A DNA stretch of 64,000 nt from Thermoanaerobacter thermocopriae JCM 7501. Lineage in GTDB: Bacteria > Bacillota > Thermoanaerobacteria > Thermoanaerobacterales > Thermoanaerobacteraceae. The notes under the pieces were generated by a model. That model was not told where the DNA came from. It ran no database searches and worked only from the letters and a program-made list of their open reading frames with translations. Location: NCBI RefSeq assembly GCF_001310975.1, contig NZ_BAZY01000001.1, forward strand, positions 1-64,000, written 5' to 3'. Below, one piece after another: positions 22,216-31,857 of this stretch. Position numbers and translations under genes: made by a program. The stretch's first letter is position 1; every line of letters starts with the position of its first letter.

Positions 22216-23391
22216 ATGAAAAGAATAATGGTGGTGCTTTTAATCATAATTTTTATTCTTAGTATAGCTTTAGTAGGATGTGGAAAAAGTTCACAAAGCA
22301 CATCTAATGACTCTCAAACATCAAATTCATCTACAACGTCAGTAAGTGAATCTTTACAAACACAGGACATGGCTGTTTCTCAAGACCAAGTATTGAGTAC
22401 TGGTCCGCACGGAGAAAAAGCAACTTTAGCTACAACTTTAAAACTTACGGATGAAGAAATTGCAAAAATTAAAGAAGGCCATTATACTGCTGCTATAGTA
22501 CTGCATTATGGGGGTAATGACTGGTCTACTGCTCAAGTTAAAGGTTTGAAAGATACCTTTGCTAAATTAGGAATTAAAGTAGTAGCTGTAACTGATGCTA
22601 ATTTTAAAGCGGAAAAGCAAGTGTCAGATATTGAAACTGTGTTGGCATTAAAACCAAATATAATTGTAAGTATTCCAGTTGATCCTGTTTCTACTGCTCC
22701 AGCATACAAAAAAGCTGCTCAACAAGGGGTAAAGTTAGTATTTATGGATAATGTACCAGATGGTTTACAACATGGCAAAGATTATGTAAGCGTTGTTTCT
22801 GCAGATAATTATGGAAATGGTGTTATAGCTGCAGACATCATGGCAAAAAATTTAGGATATAAAGGGAAAATTGGAGTAATCTATCATGATGCTAATTTCT
22901 TTGTTACAAATCAGAGAGTGGAAGCTTTTGAAAAAACTATTAAAGAAAAGTATCCTGATATCAAAATTGTAGATCGTGGTGGTTTTACTGATCCTAATGC
23001 TGTAGGTTCTGTAGCGGACGCCATGTTGACAAAACATCCAGATCTTGATGGTATTTTTGCAGTGTGGGATGTTCCTGCAATGCAAGTAGTAGCATCTGCA
23101 AAGGCAGTAGGAAGGAATGATCTTGTGATTACTACCATCGATTTAGGAAATGATGTTGCTAAGATCATTGCAGAAGGAGGACTTGTTAAAGGACTCGGAG
23201 CTCAAAGACCATATGATCAAGGTGTGGCTGAAGCAACACTGGCAGCTTATGCGCTTTTAGGAAAGGAAACTCCTCCTTATGTAGCTGTTCCTGCATTAGC
23301 AGTCACTAGAGATAACATTCTCGAAGCTTATAAACAGGTATATCATAAAGATCCGCCAGCTTTTTTGGTAAATGCAGTTAAAGGGAAATAA
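22216..23391 (+). CDS. Sugar-binding lipoprotein of a ribose-type ABC importer
   Basis: A 391-residue extracellular substrate-binding protein. The signal peptide ends in a lipobox, LVGC (Cys near residue 22), followed by a Ser/Thr/Gln-rich linker, then a type I periplasmic binding fold (RbsB class) from about residue 95. Segments such as ISIPVDPVSTAPAYKKA and VFMDNVPDG fit the family. It should deliver sugar to the transporter at 24780-27243, although a dehydrogenase gene lies between. The specificity is unknown; relatives bind monosaccharides or inositols. Confidence 0.9.
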   Translation: MKRIMVVLLIIIFILSIALVGCGKSSQSTSNDSQTSNSSTTSVSESLQTQDMAVSQDQVLSTGPHGEKATLATTLKLTDEEIAKIKEGHYTAAIVLHYGGNDWSTAQVKGLKDTFAKLGIKVVAVTDANFKAEKQVSDIETVLALKPNIIVSIPVDPVSTAPAYKKAAQQGVKLVFMDNVPDGLQHGKDYVSVVSADNYGNGVIAADIMAKNLGYKGKIGVIYHDANFFVTNQRVEAFEKTIKEKYPDIKIVDRGGFTDPNAVGSVADAMLTKHPDLDGIFAVWDVPAMQVVASAKAVGRNDLVITTIDLGNDVAKIIAEGGLVKGLGAQRPYDQGVAEATLAAYALLGKETPPYVAVPALAVTRDNILEAYKQVYHKDPPAFLVNAVKGK

Positions 23392-23519
23392 GATGTATTT
23401 TGATTGTTAGCTATTCCTTTCTCAATTTAAAACAAAAAAGAGACAAAAAATTAGCTAAATTAATTAAAAATAAAATTAAAAGTTAAAAAATAAAAAAGAT
23501 TAAAAGGAGTGGTGATGTC

Positions 23520-24692
23520 ATGAAAAAACTTAATGTTGGATTAATTGGTGCAGGTTTTATGGCAAAAGCACATGCTATGGCGTATGCTACTATGCCAATG
23601 TTTTTCTGGCCAGCACCTGCTATTCCAGTAAGAAAAGTGATTGCTGATATTACAGAAGAAGGTGCTAAAATTGCAGCTGAGCGATTTGGCTTCGAAAAAT
23701 ATACTTCAGATTGGCGGAAAATTATAGAAGATCCGGAAATAGATATAGTAGATATTGTCACGCCTAATGATACTCATGCTGAAATAGCGATAGCTGCTGC
23801 TAAAGCAGGAAAACACATTTTTTGTGAGAAACCAATTGCTCGAACTAGTGAAGAAGCAAAGAAAATGTATGAAGCAGTGACAAATGCGGGTGTAAAAAAT
23901 ATGCTTGCTTTTAATTACAGGAGAACACCTGCTGTTGCACTTGCAAAAAAGTTTATAGAGGAAGGAGCAATAGGGAAAATTTTAAACTTTAGAGGTACTT
24001 ATCTTCAAGATTGGTCAGCAGATCCTTCTTCACCATTATCTTGGAGATTTCAAAAGTCTATTGCAGGTTTAGGAACATTAGGGGATATTGGAACACATGT
24101 AATTGATATGGCAAGATATCTTGTAGGAGAATTTGACGAAGTAGTTTCTATGATGAATACTTATATAACAGAAAGACCTATTCAAGAAGGAATGGTTGAT
24201 AAGCTTGGGACAGTAAAATTAGAAGGAAGTGTAAAAAAAGGACCTGTTGATGTAGATGATGAAGCATCTTTCATGATAAAATTCAAAAACGGAGCTGTTG
24301 GGAGTATAGAAGCTACTAGAAATGGATGGGGTAGAAACAATTTCCTTACATTTGAGATACATGGTGAAAAGGGTTCTATTTTCTTTAATTATGAAAGAAG
24401 AGACGAGCTACAAGTGTATTTTGCAGATGATCCAGTAGATAGGAGAGGTTTTAGAACTATATATACGGGTCCTGCTCATCCATATGGTGAAGCTTTATGG
24501 CCAATTCCCGCTTTAGGAATCGGATATGGAGAAACGAAGATAATAGAATGTCATGATTTTATAAAATCGATTATTGAAGATGTAGAAGCGTCACCAAGCT
24601 TTGAAGATGGTTATAGGATTTCGTTAATATGTGATGCAGTAGTAAGATCAGCTGAAGAGAAGAGATGGGTTAAAGTAGATTTTGGCAAATAA
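23520..24692 (+). CDS. Gfo/Idh/MocA dehydrogenase, levoglucosan-dehydrogenase-like
   Basis: An intact 390-residue NAD(P)-dependent sugar dehydrogenase. The Rossmann motif GLIGAGFMAKAHA is at residue 7, the catalytic Lys is in EKPIARTSEE, and the C-terminal domain has GDIGTHVIDMARYLVG. The segment PMFFWPAPA after the nucleotide motif and TYLQDWSADP in the substrate region remind me of bacterial levoglucosan dehydrogenase, which oxidises the C3 hydroxyl of 1,6-anhydroglucose. This is from memory and not checked by alignment. It sits between the binding protein and transporter genes, so it probably acts first on the imported sugar. Confidence 0.85.
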   Translation: MKKLNVGLIGAGFMAKAHAMAYATMPMFFWPAPAIPVRKVIADITEEGAKIAAERFGFEKYTSDWRKIIEDPEIDIVDIVTPNDTHAEIAIAAAKAGKHIFCEKPIARTSEEAKKMYEAVTNAGVKNMLAFNYRRTPAVALAKKFIEEGAIGKILNFRGTYLQDWSADPSSPLSWRFQKSIAGLGTLGDIGTHVIDMARYLVGEFDEVVSMMNTYITERPIQEGMVDKLGTVKLEGSVKKGPVDVDDEASFMIKFKNGAVGSIEATRNGWGRNNFLTFEIHGEKGSIFFNYERRDELQVYFADDPVDRRGFRTIYTGPAHPYGEALWPIPALGIGYGETKIIECHDFIKSIIEDVEASPSFEDGYRISLICDAVVRSAEEKRWVKVDFGK

Positions 24693-24709
24693 GAATTGTT
24701 ACAAAATTT

Positions 24710-24748
24710 GATTTTTCAGTCCCCTTGTTACAAGGGGGCTGAAAAATC
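24710..24748. other. Long perfect hairpin inside the sugar operon
   Basis: GATTTTTCAGTCCCCTTG and its exact complement face each other around TTA, giving an 18-bp stem with no mismatch. No long T run follows the stem, so it looks like an mRNA stabiliser or partial attenuator separating the dehydrogenase from the transporter genes rather than a full stop. Confidence 0.7.
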
Positions 24749-24779
24749 CTTATTATAGATTTATTCGAGGTGTAGAGAA

Positions 24780-26279
24780 ATGAATGAACAGTATATACTC
24801 GAATTAGAGGGTATTCATAAATCTTTTAATGGAGTTAAAGTACTTGAAAATGTGAATTTTAAAGTAAAAGCGGGTGAAGTTCATGCCTTGGTGGGAGGCA
24901 ATGGAGCAGGAAAGTCAACACTTATGAAAATTTTAACAGGAGTTTATAAGTGTGATAAAGGTGTTATAAAAATAAATGGAAAAGTGGTAAAAATTGAAGA
25001 TCCTAATGATGCAAAAAAATACGGAATACGCATGATTTTCCAAGAATTAAGTTTGGTTCCTACTTTAACAGTGGCTGAGAATATTTTTCTTACGAATGAA
25101 CCAATTACAAAAGGATTTGCAATTAATAAGAGAATTATTCAAGAAAAAACAAGCAGACTTTTGAAGGAATTTGATATAGATGTAGACCCAAATGCACGCG
25201 TAAGCTCATTAGGAGTGGGATATTGTCAACTTATTGAAATAGCAAAGTCTTTAGCTACAGAGGCAAATATTCTAATAATGGATGAACCCACAGCATCTTT
25301 ATCTGAGGCAGAGACAAATATTCTTTTTAATTTTATAAAAAAGTTAAAAGAAAAAGGCGTATCAATTATATATATATCACACAGAATGAATGAAATCTTT
25401 GAAGTAGCTGATAGGATAACAATTTTAAGAGATGGGAAAAATGTTATAACTACTGAAATTGAGAAGATAAATATTCAACAAATTATTGAGTATATGATAG
25501 GGTCGAAAGTTGAAAAGATTTTTGAATGGCAAGAAAGAGATCAGATGATAGAAAATGACTATATTTTAGAGGTAAAAGAACTTACTATTAATTCTCGAAT
25601 AAAAAACGTCAGTTTTAAATTGAAGAAAGGGGAAATTTTAGGTATTGCGGGTTTAATGGGAAGTGGACGAACAGAAATTCTAGAAGCAATATTTGGAATA
25701 AGAGAAAAAATAAAAGGTGAGATTTTAATAGAAGGAAAAAGAACTGAGATAAAAAGTGTTAAAGATGCAATTTCAGCAGGAATAGCATTGGTCCCGGAAA
25801 ACAGACGAGAACAAGGACTTGTTCTGATGCACTCGGTAAAAGAAAATATTATATTGCCAAATTTGCAGAGATTACTACATGTTTTTGCAATAAATACTAA
25901 GAAAGTTAAGATGCTAGTAGAAACAAGTATTAAAGAATTTTCCATAAAAACTGATAGTATAAATAAACCTGTAAGATTTCTTTCAGGTGGTAACCAGCAA
26001 AAAGTAGTTATTGCTAAATGGTTAAAGACAAATCCGAAAGTATTGCTACTTGATGAACCTACAGCTGGAGTAGATGTAGGTGCTAAAGGTGAAATTGTTA
26101 ACATAATTCGGGAATTTGCTAATAGTGGTAAAGGGGTGATTGTTGTTTCGTCCGAATTAGCAGAGTTGCTTGCTGTATGTGATAGAATATTGATATTAAG
26201 TAAAGGTAGGATAATAAAGGAATATTTACGAAAAGATATTGAATCTGAGGAGGTCTTACAACATGCCATCCAGCAATAA
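24780..26279 (+). CDS. Ribose-type ABC importer ATPase (two ATP-binding cassettes)
   Basis: A 499-residue RbsA/MglA-class ATPase with two cassettes. The first has Walker A GGNGAGKST near residue 38, a signature-like LGVGYCQL and Walker B ILIMDEPTAS. The second, from about residue 262, has a degenerate Walker A (GLMGSGRTE), the signature LSGGNQQKV and LLLDEPTAGVD. A degenerate second P-loop is normal for this family. It works with the permease at 26263 and the lipoprotein at 22216. It overlaps the next start by 17 bases. Confidence 0.93.
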   Translation: MNEQYILELEGIHKSFNGVKVLENVNFKVKAGEVHALVGGNGAGKSTLMKILTGVYKCDKGVIKINGKVVKIEDPNDAKKYGIRMIFQELSLVPTLTVAENIFLTNEPITKGFAINKRIIQEKTSRLLKEFDIDVDPNARVSSLGVGYCQLIEIAKSLATEANILIMDEPTASLSEAETNILFNFIKKLKEKGVSIIYISHRMNEIFEVADRITILRDGKNVITTEIEKINIQQIIEYMIGSKVEKIFEWQERDQMIENDYILEVKELTINSRIKNVSFKLKKGEILGIAGLMGSGRTEILEAIFGIREKIKGEILIEGKRTEIKSVKDAISAGIALVPENRREQGLVLMHSVKENIILPNLQRLLHVFAINTKKVKMLVETSIKEFSIKTDSINKPVRFLSGGNQQKVVIAKWLKTNPKVLLLDEPTAGVDVGAKGEIVNIIREFANSGKGVIVVSSELAELLAVCDRILILSKGRIIKEYLRKDIESEEVLQHAIQQ

Positions 26280-27243
26280 TACTAGCAAAATAAGATATTG
26301 GAATATAAAAAATATCGAATGGCGAAAATATATAGTCTATATTGCGTTTGTAATAGTATTTTTATTCTTTGCCATTACTCTTCATGACCAAGGTTTTACG
26401 AGTATTTCAAATATATTGAATATTACTCGACAGACTGCAATGATTTCTATCATGGCAGTAGCTATGACTTTTGTGATAGGTGCAGCTCAAATTGACTTGT
26501 CGGTTGGTTCTATTACTGCTCTTACTTCTTTAGTTACAGCGTTAATATTAGCTAACAATGGTGGAATCATCGTGGCAGTATTGGGAGGTTTAGCGACGGG
26601 AGCAATAATAGGTGCTATTAATGGCTTTTTTATAACCAAGATTAATATTCCTGCTTTTTTAGTAACTTTAGGAACAATGGGAATTACAAAAGGTTTGGCG
26701 ATGTGGATTACAGATACTGCGGCAGTACCAATTTCTAATAACACTTATAATTTCATTTTTGGATTAGGAGATATTTATGGCTTCCCTATACTTTTTATAT
26801 GGACATTAATTATCTTGATAATAGGACATTTTGTTTTGATTTATACCCCCTTTGGCAAATATACGTTAGCGACAGGTGGTAAGGAAGAAGCTGCAAAATA
26901 TACAGGAGTAAATACCCAAAAAATAAAATTTACGGTAATGATGCTTTCGGGTATTATGGCAAGTTTTGCGGGATTATTGTATGCAGGTAGAATGCAAGCA
27001 GGAAGATATAGCTATGGCGAGGGGGATGAATTATCAGTTATTGCAGCTGTAATTTTAGGTGGTACAAGTCTCTCGGGTGGTACAGGATCAGTCATAGGTT
27101 CGGTTTTTGGTTCGCTGATGATGGGAATGATCAATAACGGCCTTATTATTGCGGGGCTGAGTGTAAGTCAGCAAATGATCGTGAGAGGAGTTATTATAAT
27201 TTTGGCAGTAGCTTTGGGAAGCAAAATAAATACAAAAAATTAA
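26263..27243 (+). CDS. Ribose-type ABC importer permease
   Basis: A membrane permease of the RbsC family, about 326 residues from the ATG at 26263 (preceded by GAGGAGG). It has eight to ten hydrophobic segments and the family blocks [12 protein letters not shown] and [13 protein letters not shown] near the cytoplasmic loop that contacts the ATPase. Both belong to the transporter encoded with the ATPase at 24780 and the lipoprotein at 22216. Confidence 0.92.
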   Translation: MPSSNNTSKIRYWNIKNIEWRKYIVYIAFVIVFLFFAITLHDQGFTSISNILNITRQTAMISIMAVAMTFVIGAAQIDLSVGSITALTSLVTALILANNGGIIVAVLGGLATGAIIGAINGFFITKINIPAFLVTLGTMGITKGLAMWITDTAAVPISNNTYNFIFGLGDIYGFPILFIWTLIILIIGHFVLIYTPFGKYTLATGGKEEAAKYTGVNTQKIKFTVMMLSGIMASFAGLLYAGRMQAGRYSYGEGDELSVIAAVILGGTSLSGGTGSVIGSVFGSLMMGMINNGLIIAGLSVSQQMIVRGVIIILAVALGSKINTKN

Positions 27244-27286
27244 AGCATTTCAAAATTTTAATAATAAAAGAGGAGGAATTCATAGA

Positions 27287-28201
27287 ATGAAACTTGGTTT
27301 TGTAAGTGCAATATTGGAGGAATTAAGTTTTGAGGAAGTTATAGATTTTGCTTCACAAAATGAGTTTTCATGTGTGGAGATTATGTGTTGGCCCAAAGGA
27401 GAAGCTGAGAGACGATATGCAGGAGTGACTCATATAGATGTTTCTGATATTGATGAGGGAAAAGTAAATTATATTAAGAATTACCTCAATAAAGCAGGTA
27501 TAGAAATTTCAGCATTAGGATATTATCCTAATCCTTTAGATCCCGATCCGGAAAAGCGTGAATTTTATATAGAACACATAAAGAAAGGAATAAAAGCGGC
27601 AAATAAACTTGGCATAAAGAATTTCAATACTTTTATTGGAAGAGATCAAACTAAAAATGTTGACGAAAACTTAAAAATGTTTGTAGAGGTATGGAAACCA
27701 ATAATCAAATTCGCTGAAGAACACAACGTGAGAATTTTAATTGAAAATTGTCCTATGCTTTTTACAAATGACGAATGGCCTGGTGGGAAAAATTTAGCAA
27801 CCACTCCTGCTATATGGCGAAGAATGTTTGAACTTATTCCAAGTGAGAATTTTGGGTTAAATTACGATCCTTCACATTTTGTATGGCAACAAATGGATTA
27901 TATAAAGCCATTATATGAGTTTAAAGATAAAATACATCATATACATTTTAAAGACACGAAAATTTTCAAAAATAAATTAGATGAAGTTGGAATCCTTGCG
28001 ACACCTCTCGAATATCAATCACCAAAAATTCCGGGCCTTGGCGATATAGATTGGAAAAAATTTATATCAGCGCTTTATGACATAAGATATGAAGGTCCTG
28101 CTTGCATAGAAGTGGAGGATAAAGCTTTTGAAGATTCTTTAGAGCATAAAAAACGTGCATTAATAATGAGTAAGAATTATCTAAAACAATTCATTGTATG
28201 A
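27287..28201 (+). CDS. TIM-barrel sugar isomerase/epimerase or lyase
   Basis: An intact 304-residue protein of the AP endonuclease 2/xylose isomerase-like superfamily. Probable metal ligands are the Glu in RILIENCPM, the Asp/His pair in NYDPSHFVW, the His in HIHFKDTK and the Glu in CIEVEDK. The ribosome site is AGAGGAGG. It is the second such enzyme in the operon and is only distantly similar to the one at 21373, so the two probably catalyse different steps, for example keto-sugar cleavage and isomerisation. The assignment beyond the superfamily is inference. Confidence 0.88.
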   Translation: MKLGFVSAILEELSFEEVIDFASQNEFSCVEIMCWPKGEAERRYAGVTHIDVSDIDEGKVNYIKNYLNKAGIEISALGYYPNPLDPDPEKREFYIEHIKKGIKAANKLGIKNFNTFIGRDQTKNVDENLKMFVEVWKPIIKFAEEHNVRILIENCPMLFTNDEWPGGKNLATTPAIWRRMFELIPSENFGLNYDPSHFVWQQMDYIKPLYEFKDKIHHIHFKDTKIFKNKLDEVGILATPLEYQSPKIPGLGDIDWKKFISALYDIRYEGPACIEVEDKAFEDSLEHKKRALIMSKNYLKQFIV

Positions 28202-28280
28202 GTTTACAAAACTTGCATTTCATGAGGTTAAATTTTCGTAGAAAATATAACTAACAAAAATAATAAAGGTGATGAGAAGA

Positions 28281-29219
28281 ATGAGAATTGGCGTTGACCT
28301 TGGAGGCACTAACATAGCTGTTGGATTGGTGGATGAAGAGGGGCAAATTTTGGCTACAGATAGCAGACCGACAAAACCAGAAAGAGGTTATGAGGCGATT
28401 GCCAAAGACATAGCGGATATAGCTCTTGAACTTATTAAGAGGAGTAATCTAAGTGTAAATGATATTAAGTCAATGGGAATAGGAGTCCCGGGTGTAGCAG
28501 ATAGCGAAAAAGGCATAGTAATACGAGCGGTGAATCTCTTTTGGACAAAAGTTCCTCTTGCGAAGGAAATAAGAAAATATATTGATTTGCCAATATACAT
28601 GGATAACGATGCAAATGTGGCGGCTCTGGCAGAAGCGGTATTTGGAGCAGGAAAAGGTTCCAAGTCATCTGTCACTATTACTTTGGGAACAGGAGTTGGT
28701 TCTGGTTTTATTCTTGACGGAAAAATATACAATGGTGCCCATCATTTTGCTCCTGAGCTTGGACACATAGTGATAGGAGACAATGGTATAAGATGTAATT
28801 GTGGCAAAATTGGGTGTTTAGAGACATATGCTTCAGCTACTGCTTTAATAAGAAAAGGTAAAAAGGCAGTAAAAAAAGACCCCAACTCCCTCATTTTAAA
28901 ATTGGCAAATGGGGATATAGAAAGCATAACAGCTAAAAATGTAATTGATGCTGCAAAGCAGTATGATGAACAAGCGATGAGGATTTTCAATGATTATGTC
29001 AAATACCTGGCTGTTGGAATTGTCAATGTCATAAACATGTTTGACCCTGAAGTGATAATATTGGGTGGCGGTGTTGCAAACGCAGGAGATTTTCTCATAA
29101 AACCCCTCAAAAAAGAAGTGGCACAGAATATTTTATTCAAGGACTTACCGTATGCTGACATCAGAAAAGCAGAGCTTGGAAATGATGCGGGAATAATTGG
29201 TGCAGCTATATTAGATTAA
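28281..29219 (+). CDS. ROK-family glucokinase-like sugar kinase
   Basis: A 312-residue kinase of the ROK family. The N-terminal phosphate-binding loop is IGVDLGGTNIAVGLV, the catalytic Asp lies in YMDNDANVAALAEA, and the ROK zinc motif is present as CNCGKIGCLETYAS. Start 28281 was chosen because AAAGGTGATG lies just upstream; an in-frame GTG at 28269 overlaps that site. Glucose is the usual substrate of this subgroup, so the operon probably feeds glucose-6-phosphate into glycolysis. Confidence 0.9.
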   Translation: MRIGVDLGGTNIAVGLVDEEGQILATDSRPTKPERGYEAIAKDIADIALELIKRSNLSVNDIKSMGIGVPGVADSEKGIVIRAVNLFWTKVPLAKEIRKYIDLPIYMDNDANVAALAEAVFGAGKGSKSSVTITLGTGVGSGFILDGKIYNGAHHFAPELGHIVIGDNGIRCNCGKIGCLETYASATALIRKGKKAVKKDPNSLILKLANGDIESITAKNVIDAAKQYDEQAMRIFNDYVKYLAVGIVNVINMFDPEVIILGGGVANAGDFLIKPLKKEVAQNILFKDLPYADIRKAELGNDAGIIGAAILD

Positions 29220-29244
29220 ATTAGGGTAGAGGAGGAGATGTAAA

Positions 29245-30402
29245 ATGAGAAAAATAAAGGTTGGAATAATAGGTACGGGTTTTATAGGACCTGCGCATAT
29301 TGAGGCTTTAAGAAGATTAGGGTTTGTAGAAGTAGTAGCAATTGCAGATGTTAATCAAGAGGTAGCAAAACAAAAAGCAGAATTATTAAATGTAGAAAAG
29401 TATTATGGTGATTACAAAGAATTATTGAAAGATCCAGAAATAGAATCGGTTCATGTGTGTACTCCTAATTACCTCCATTATAAAATTGCTAAAGATGCTT
29501 TATTGGCAAACAAACATGTAATATGCGAAAAGCCTTTAGCTATGAATTCTTCTGAAGCTGACGAACTTATTAGAATTGCAAAAGAGAAAAAACTTGTGAA
29601 TGCGGTACATTTTAATTTAAGATTTTATCCTTTAATGCATCATGCAAAAAAAATGATAGAAGAAGGTGAATTAGGGCAGATTTTTGCAGTAAATGGTTCA
29701 TATCAGCAAGATTGGCTTTTTTATGATACAGATTTTAACTGGAGACTTTTGCCTGAATTTAGTGGAGATTCTAGGGCGGTTGCAGACATAGGTTCCCATT
29801 GGTTGGATCTAATCGAATTTGTTACAGGAATTAAAGTAAATGAAGTGTGTGCGGATTTTGCAACATTTTATCCTATAAGGAAAAAACCACTAAAACCTGT
29901 TGAAACCTATGCAGGGAAATTGTTAAGTCCAGAGGATTATGAAGAAGTAAAGATTGAGACTGAAGATTATGCTACAGTGCTGTTAAAATTTAATAATGGA
30001 GCACATGGATCAATGACTGTAAATCAGGTTGCAGCAGGCCGAAAAAATAGATTATATTTTGAGATTTATGGTTCTAAAAAGTCTATAAGTTGGGATTCAG
30101 AGAGACCTAATGAACTTTGGATTGGAAGAAGAGATGGGACTAATGAAATTTTAATGAAGGACCCTTCGTTATTAAATCCTTATGCTAGAGAAATAACTAG
30201 TTTCCCTGGAGGACATAATGAAGGTTTTCCTGATACTTCTAAACAGATGTTTAAAAAAGTTTACGAATATATACTTCAGGATGGTCATCTTAAAGGAGAA
30301 ACTCCTGATTTTCCAACTTTTGAAGATGGACGTCGCGAATTATTCTTATGTGAACAAATAGTAAAGTCTGCAAAAGAAAATAAGTGGGTTGTAATTGAGT
30401 AA
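29245..30402 (+). CDS. Gfo/Idh/MocA dehydrogenase (second in operon)
   Basis: An intact 385-residue oxidoreductase with Rossmann motif [20 protein letters not shown], catalytic Lys in [12 protein letters not shown] and substrate-domain motif [15 protein letters not shown]. Like the enzyme at 23520 it has a YQQDWLFYD segment in the substrate region. It is the last gene of the operon, before a strong hairpin. In keto-sugar pathways one family member oxidises the substrate and another reduces the released keto-glucose, which would explain two copies; which does what cannot be read from sequence. Confidence 0.88.
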   Translation: MRKIKVGIIGTGFIGPAHIEALRRLGFVEVVAIADVNQEVAKQKAELLNVEKYYGDYKELLKDPEIESVHVCTPNYLHYKIAKDALLANKHVICEKPLAMNSSEADELIRIAKEKKLVNAVHFNLRFYPLMHHAKKMIEEGELGQIFAVNGSYQQDWLFYDTDFNWRLLPEFSGDSRAVADIGSHWLDLIEFVTGIKVNEVCADFATFYPIRKKPLKPVETYAGKLLSPEDYEEVKIETEDYATVLLKFNNGAHGSMTVNQVAAGRKNRLYFEIYGSKKSISWDSERPNELWIGRRDGTNEILMKDPSLLNPYAREITSFPGGHNEGFPDTSKQMFKKVYEYILQDGHLKGETPDFPTFEDGRRELFLCEQIVKSAKENKWVVIE

Positions 30403-30404
30403 AA

Positions 30405-30446
30405 TCAAGTGGGAGGGAGGCGAATCATCCCTCCTACTTGATAAAA
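30405..30446 (+). terminator. Terminator of the sugar operon
   Basis: TCAAGTGGGAGGGA (30405-30418) pairs with TCCCTCCTACTTGA (one G-T pair) around an 8-base loop, followed by TAAAATTTTTAAA. The minus-strand remnant at 30463 ends just beyond, so the hairpin may serve both directions. Confidence 0.85.
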
Positions 30447-30462
30447 TTTTTAAAATTACAAA

Positions 30463-30820
30463 TTATACATTATACGCTATGCGAAAACCTTCGTAAATGG
30501 CATCTATAAATTTTCTAGGCTTGACACAATCTCCAATAGTATAAACAGGTATATTTTCTTCTTCGATGGACTTCAATAAATCATTTTTGGGTTTAGAACC
30601 AACTGCCATTACGATTGTATCTATACCAGTTATTTCTTGAGTTCCACTTTTACTTTCTATAATAACTTTATCACCTGATATTTCTCGAACTTTGCTCTTC
30701 GTCAATACGGTTATTTTTTTCTCAGCCATTCTATTTAATAAGAGAACTCTAGTCAATGCTCCAACATCCAATGCTATATCATCCAACATTTCCACTACAG
30801 CTACTTCTTTATCATATGTA
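30463..30820 (-). pseudogene. 3' remnant of an NADH:flavin oxidoreductase/2-enoate reductase
   Basis: About 119 codons match the C-terminal NAD-binding domain of Old-Yellow-Enzyme-type 2-enoate reductases: VEMLDDIALDVG, VMAVGSKP and YTIGDCVKPRKFIDAIYEG are characteristic. The full protein is around 650 residues, so more than three quarters is missing. Reading upstream, the frame stays recognisable (YDKEVAVVE) to about 30820 and then meets the truncated HEPN gene. A deletion has joined the two. No start signal of its own is evident. Confidence 0.8.
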
Positions 30821-30905
30821 AATCAGTTTTTAACAGTTCTTTTGCTGCCATCAAATCGTCATTAGCATAATCTAGCCACTGACTATATTTATGAACTTCT
30901 GTCAT
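30801..30905 (-). pseudogene. Truncated HEPN-domain toxin fragment
   Basis: A 34-codon frame starts MTEVHKYSQWLDYANDDL, typical of the first helix of HEPN proteins paired with MNT nucleotidyltransferases, and overlaps the MNT gene by 17 bases as such pairs do. It runs out in MIKK and a stop at the deletion junction, lacking the later R-x4-6-H motif needed for RNase activity. It is almost certainly inactive. Confidence 0.7.
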
Positions 30906-31236
30906 ACAATATGACCCCCTTCTTGAGTACCTCTTCGGTATAAAATAGGTCTCTATTCTTCTTAAACAACTCTTCTTCTTCTGGTGTATATACTAAAAAA
31001 TCAACTCCTACTCTAGGATGGGTAAGTCTCATTAAATATAAAGTTCTATCAGCAAATCTTAAATCCGTATTCATTATCACGACTAAGTCAATATCGCTCC
31101 ATTCCTTAGCAGTACCATTAGCCATTGACCCGAAAAGTATTATCCTCTCTGGATTGCACTTTTCAATAATAATATTCGTTATCCTTTTTAGTTCATCTTC
31201 TAAAGAATACTTTAATAATTCAGTAGCTTCTATCAT
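30889..31236 (-). CDS. MNT-type minimal nucleotidyltransferase (antitoxin)
   Basis: A 115-residue protein with the nucleotidyltransferase signature GSMANGTAKEWSDIDLVV (GS then DxD). Start 31236 is preceded by AAGAGGTG at a good distance. Members of this group neutralise HEPN RNases, in known cases by attaching AMP. Here its partner is cut short, so the antitoxin is left alone; it may be a relic or may act on HEPN proteins encoded elsewhere. Confidence 0.82.
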   Translation of the reverse strand: MIEATELLKYSLEDELKRITNIIIEKCNPERIILFGSMANGTAKEWSDIDLVVIMNTDLRFADRTLYLMRLTHPRVGVDFLVYTPEEEELFKKNRDLFYTEEVLKKGVILYDRSS

Positions 31237-31284
31237 AAAAAACACCTCTTTTTGTCAATAAAAAGGTTTGTAATCAGTTTCTAT

Positions 31285-31857
31285 TCATATTAGTACTGTT
31301 TTTAAATCAATTACAAGATCTTCAAAAATAGAAACTTTAACTTTATCATCTTGTGTATATATGTCGGGTCGTCCATATCTTTCATTATTTTGTAAAATAA
31401 ACACACTTAGGATTTTGTTTTCTGGTTCTACTATCCAATATTCTTTTACACCATACTTTTCATACAAGTTAAACTTGTGGAGTTTATCTTTCTGTGCTGT
31501 TGAAGTCGAAATAATTTCGATTATCAAATCAGGAGCTCCCGTACATCCCTTTTCATCAAGCTTGGATTCATCACACACAACAACTATATCAGGCTGAACT
31601 ACAGACTTTATATTTTCTTCGTCCTTCTCATTTCCGTCAGGAAACCTTACATCAAAAGGTGCCATATATACTTCACACGATTTATCTTTGAGATAATCAA
31701 AAAATTGGTAAAAAAGCTGTCCCAAGATCCTTTGATGAGTTCTTGAAGGGGAAGTCATCAAGTAAATTTGGCCATCAATCAGTTCTATTCTTTCATTTTC
31801 TGGCCACGCTATATAATCTGCATAAGTATATATTTTATTTTCTTTTGGCAACGGCAT
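31285..31857 (-). CDS. Uma2-family putative endonuclease (DUF820)
   Basis: About 190 residues of the Uma2/DUF820 family, a PD-(D/E)xK-like nuclease fold common in thermophiles and cyanobacteria. Recognisable blocks are ERIELIDGQIYLM, VQPDIVVVCD, GAPDLIIEIIS and the basic KFNLYEKYGVKEYWIVEP. ATG 31857 follows GAAGGTG. The family is frequently carried in many copies and its cellular role is not established. It lies in the minus-strand accessory island beside the toxin-antitoxin remnant. Confidence 0.85.
   Translation of the reverse strand: MPLPKENKIYTYADYIAWPENERIELIDGQIYLMTSPSRTHQRILGQLFYQFFDYLKDKSCEVYMAPFDVRFPDGNEKDEENIKSVVQPDIVVVCDESKLDEKGCTGAPDLIIEIISTSTAQKDKLHKFNLYEKYGVKEYWIVEPENKILSVFILQNNERYGRPDIYTQDDKVKVSIFEDLVIDLKTVLI

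Noticed and set aside
25559-26269. Long minus-strand reading frame opposite the importer ATPase
   Set aside because: It is an antisense shadow of a well conserved ATPase gene; its translation has the Ser/Ile/Asn-rich composition typical of such shadows.
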